In this document: positions 62,554 through 64,000 of the stretch, one piece after another
Layout: each line of letters opens with the position of its first letter
Position numbering within the stretch: the first letter of the stretch is position 1
DNA from: Chitinophaga lutea
GTDB taxonomy: Bacteria > Bacteroidota > Bacteroidia > Chitinophagales > Chitinophagaceae
NCBI RefSeq assembly: GCF_003813775.1
Contig: NZ_RPDH01000002.1
Location: 310,001 to 374,000, forward strand
Length of the DNA: 64,000 bases
Reading direction: 5' to 3'
Translations under genes and position numbers: made by a program
The notes under the pieces: model-generated
The model's database searches: none
What the model was told of the DNA's origin: nothing
What the model saw: only the letters and a program-made list of their open reading frames with translations

Positions 62554-63618
62554 ATGAAGGAAGAACGTTTTTACCACCTGGTGCGGCGCATCCTTTCCGG
62601 TGCAGCCAGCACGGAAGAAGCCGCAGAACTGCAGCAGCTGATCGACGCCGATGAGCAGCTGGCGATACTGTACCGGCAGGTGTTCCCGGGCGGGGAGGAG
62701 GAGCAGGACGAGGATTCGGAAGCCCTGCTGGCATATTCCGCCCATTATGCGCGGATGCAGATCGCGGGCCTGTTCGACCCTGCGCCCGAAGCGGAAGTGC
62801 GGCGCCCCCGCCGTGTAAAGATGTACCTGCTGCCTGCCGCGGCCTGCCTGCTGGTGATGGCACTGGCCGGGGCCTGGTGGTTCGGCCTGCGCGACCATTC
62901 GCTGGCCGGGCGGGAAATCAAAACCCCCAAGGGCTCCCGCTCCCACGTAGTGCTGCCGGACGGATCTGAAGTATGGCTCAACGCCAACAGTTCCATCACT
63001 TACAAAGGCGATTTCAACCGCACCGGCCGCGAGCTGACCCTCACCGGCGAAGCGTATTTCAAAGTGGCGAAGAATGCAGACAAACCCTTTATCATACAGG
63101 CCGGCGCCCTCCAGGTAAAAGTGCTGGGCACCGCCTTCAACATCCGTTCGTACGCCGACGAACCGGATATCGAAACCACGCTGGAAAGCGGCTCGGTGGA
63201 AATCACCCTCAACGACCAACCGGGGAATACGATACAATTGAAGCCGGGCCAGAAGCTGCGGGTCGACAACAGCCTGCACACCGCTTATGCGAACGACAGC
63301 ACCGTGAGCGAGCCCGCCGATCCGGCCGGCGCCATGCTGCTGCTGAGTAAAATGAAAGTGGATACCGCGGGCAACGCCATGACGGACGCCGCGTGGAAGG
63401 AGGGCAAGCTGGTGTTCGACGGCGACGATTTTCAACGGGTGGCCTCCAAGATCGAGAAATGGTACAACGTAACGGTGGTGGCGGAAAACAGCCTCCTGCA
63501 GTCATCCCGCTTTACCGGGATATTCGACAACAAATCGCTCGAAACGGTGCTGAGCACCCTCCGGGAAACCGGCAAGCTCGCGTATCGCGTGGAGCACGAT
63601 ACGGTGTATATCCGCTGA
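62554..63618 (+). CDS. FecR family anti-sigma factor
   Basis: This 354-residue protein starts at ATG 62554 (MKEERFYHLVRRILSGAAST). It has a cytoplasmic sigma-binding part (about 1-90), a transmembrane helix (MYLLPAAACLLVMALAGAWW, about 90-110), a FecR domain (about 128-225; LPDGSEVWLNANSSITYKGD, GEAYFKVAKNADKPFIIQAG) and the C-terminal DUF4974 domain (about 285-350; FDGDDFQRVASKIEKWYNVT, ETVLSTLRETGKLAYRVEHD). It follows the sigma gene by 81 bases and precedes a SusC gene that runs off the window. Confidence 0.93.
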   Translation: MKEERFYHLVRRILSGAASTEEAAELQQLIDADEQLAILYRQVFPGGEEEQDEDSEALLAYSAHYARMQIAGLFDPAPEAEVRRPRRVKMYLLPAAACLLVMALAGAWWFGLRDHSLAGREIKTPKGSRSHVVLPDGSEVWLNANSSITYKGDFNRTGRELTLTGEAYFKVAKNADKPFIIQAGALQVKVLGTAFNIRSYADEPDIETTLESGSVEITLNDQPGNTIQLKPGQKLRVDNSLHTAYANDSTVSEPADPAGAMLLLSKMKVDTAGNAMTDAAWKEGKLVFDGDDFQRVASKIEKWYNVTVVAENSLLQSSRFTGIFDNKSLETVLSTLRETGKLAYRVEHDTVYIR

Positions 63619-63665
63619 CAGAAAAAATATGAATAACAGTTAATGATGGTCAACTAAAATCGCAC

Positions 63666-63785
63666 AAAAAAAGGAAGGAGAATGCGCTAACATCCTCCAT
63701 TCCATGGTAACGTTTCATGTAACGGCTCTTTCCGGGTGCAAAAGGGAAAGGAGCCATTATTTACAATCACCAAACATCAAATGTA
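63666..63785 (-). ncRNA. Candidate antisense RNA over the last SusC leader
   Basis: On the minus strand a TAnnTTTG-type -7 (TACATTTG; plus-strand CAAATGTA, 63778-63785) overlaps the SusC start codon. A minus-strand intrinsic terminator follows about 75-110 bases on: arms at 63694-63703 and 63673-63680 (one bulged A), then seven T. No minus-strand gene is upstream, so the terminator would end a short RNA of about 105 nt opposite the SusC 5' leader. Layout and size match the candidate at 14546-14675. No clear -33 element is seen. A further hairpin (GGCTCTTTCC / GGAAAGGAGCC, about 63724-63755) lies within. Confidence 0.4.
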
Positions 63786-64000
63786 TGAAAAAAAAGAAAA
63801 TAGGCCCGGGGCTCAGGCCCGGTACGCCTGTTATTCCACTTGTCAAGTTTTTACTCATGATGAAATTGGCAGCCATTATCGTTTGTTTGTGCTCCGTACA
63901 GGCGTTCGCCCTGTCCGGGTACTCGCAGGACAGGGTGTCGCTCAACCTGAAGCAGGCCCCGCTCAAGAAGGCGCTGAAGGCTATCGAGCGCCAGACCTCC
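63785..64000 (+). CDS. SusC/RagA TonB-dependent channel, 5' part
   Basis: The frame from ATG 63785 gives 72 codons to the window end. It has a basic N-terminal extension (MKKKKIGPGLRPGTPVIPLV), a hydrophobic signal segment (KLAAIIVCLCSVQAFALSG) and the beginning of an STN domain (RVSLNLKQAPLKKALKAIER). The same layout as in the SusC genes at 28992 and 14546, and its position after sigma and FecR genes, leave little doubt about the assignment. The remainder is outside the window. Confidence 0.88.
   Translation, partial: MKKKKIGPGLRPGTPVIPLVKFLLMMKLAAIIVCLCSVQAFALSGYSQDRVSLNLKQAPLKKALKAIERQTS

Overview
The window is chromosomal DNA from a Bacteroidota bacterium, most likely Chitinophagaceae and probably Chitinophaga or a close relative. 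Evidence: several SusC/SusD pairs, ECF sigma factor/FecR anti-sigma pairs with FecR-type N-terminal domains on the SusC proteins, a type IX secretion C-terminal domain, TAnnTTTG-type promoters, and GC content in the low to mid fifties. I saw no rRNA or tRNA gene, CRISPR array, intact transposon or prophage.

Layout. 1-7.9 kb: the end of a SusD gene and a sialidase, a small hypothetical gene, a lipocalin-like lipoprotein, a DUF5077/DUF3472 lipoprotein and a large secreted protein of unknown function. 8-16.4 kb (minus strand): a complete nutrient-uptake locus in the order sigma factor, FecR, SusC, SusD, TPR-TlpA thioredoxin. 16.5-20.8 kb (minus): an EamA transporter, then an arsenic operon arsR-arsM-acr3-metallophosphoesterase with repeated operator-like sites. 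20.9-24.2 kb: decayed sequence, then a Crp/Fnr regulator, ester cyclase, AraC-type regulator and SDR oxidoreductase. 24.4-26.8 kb: katG. 27-39 kb (plus): a second locus, sigma-FecR-SusC-SusD-TlpA, ending in a secreted PL6 polysaccharide lyase. 39-41.7 kb: a thioredoxin-like protein and a UbiD decarboxylase.

41.8-55.3 kb is the most interesting part: a ribosomal peptide (RiPP) cluster of the 'grasp-with-spasm' type. A 67-residue precursor with a double-glycine leader and a Thr/Ser/Glu-rich, Cys-free core is followed by an ATP-grasp ligase, a translationally coupled 68-residue unknown protein, a SPASM protein that lacks the radical-SAM CX3CX2C motif, a degenerate LanC-like protein, a two-headed glycosyltransferase, a DUF6624/CarboxypepD protein, a GT11 fucosyltransferase, a GT2 glycosyltransferase and a methyltransferase. 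A C39-peptidase ABC exporter and an HlyD adaptor are transcribed divergently. Together these suggest a macrocyclised (graspetide) peptide that is glycosylated, perhaps fucosylated and methylated, then cleaved and exported.

55.3-60.8 kb: a frameshifted membrane-protein remnant, an unknown conserved protein, a DrrAB-type drug exporter with a partial duplicate of its permease, an unusual XRE-HTH/pentapeptide-repeat fusion, and an 86-bp tandem hairpin repeat array. 60.8-64 kb: an alpha/beta hydrolase and the start of a further sigma-FecR-SusC locus that runs off the end.

Two of the three SusC genes whose start is visible carry, just upstream, an intrinsic terminator facing the opposite way and a promoter-like TAnnTTTG on the antisense strand at the start codon. 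This arrangement suggests antisense RNAs over SusC leaders.
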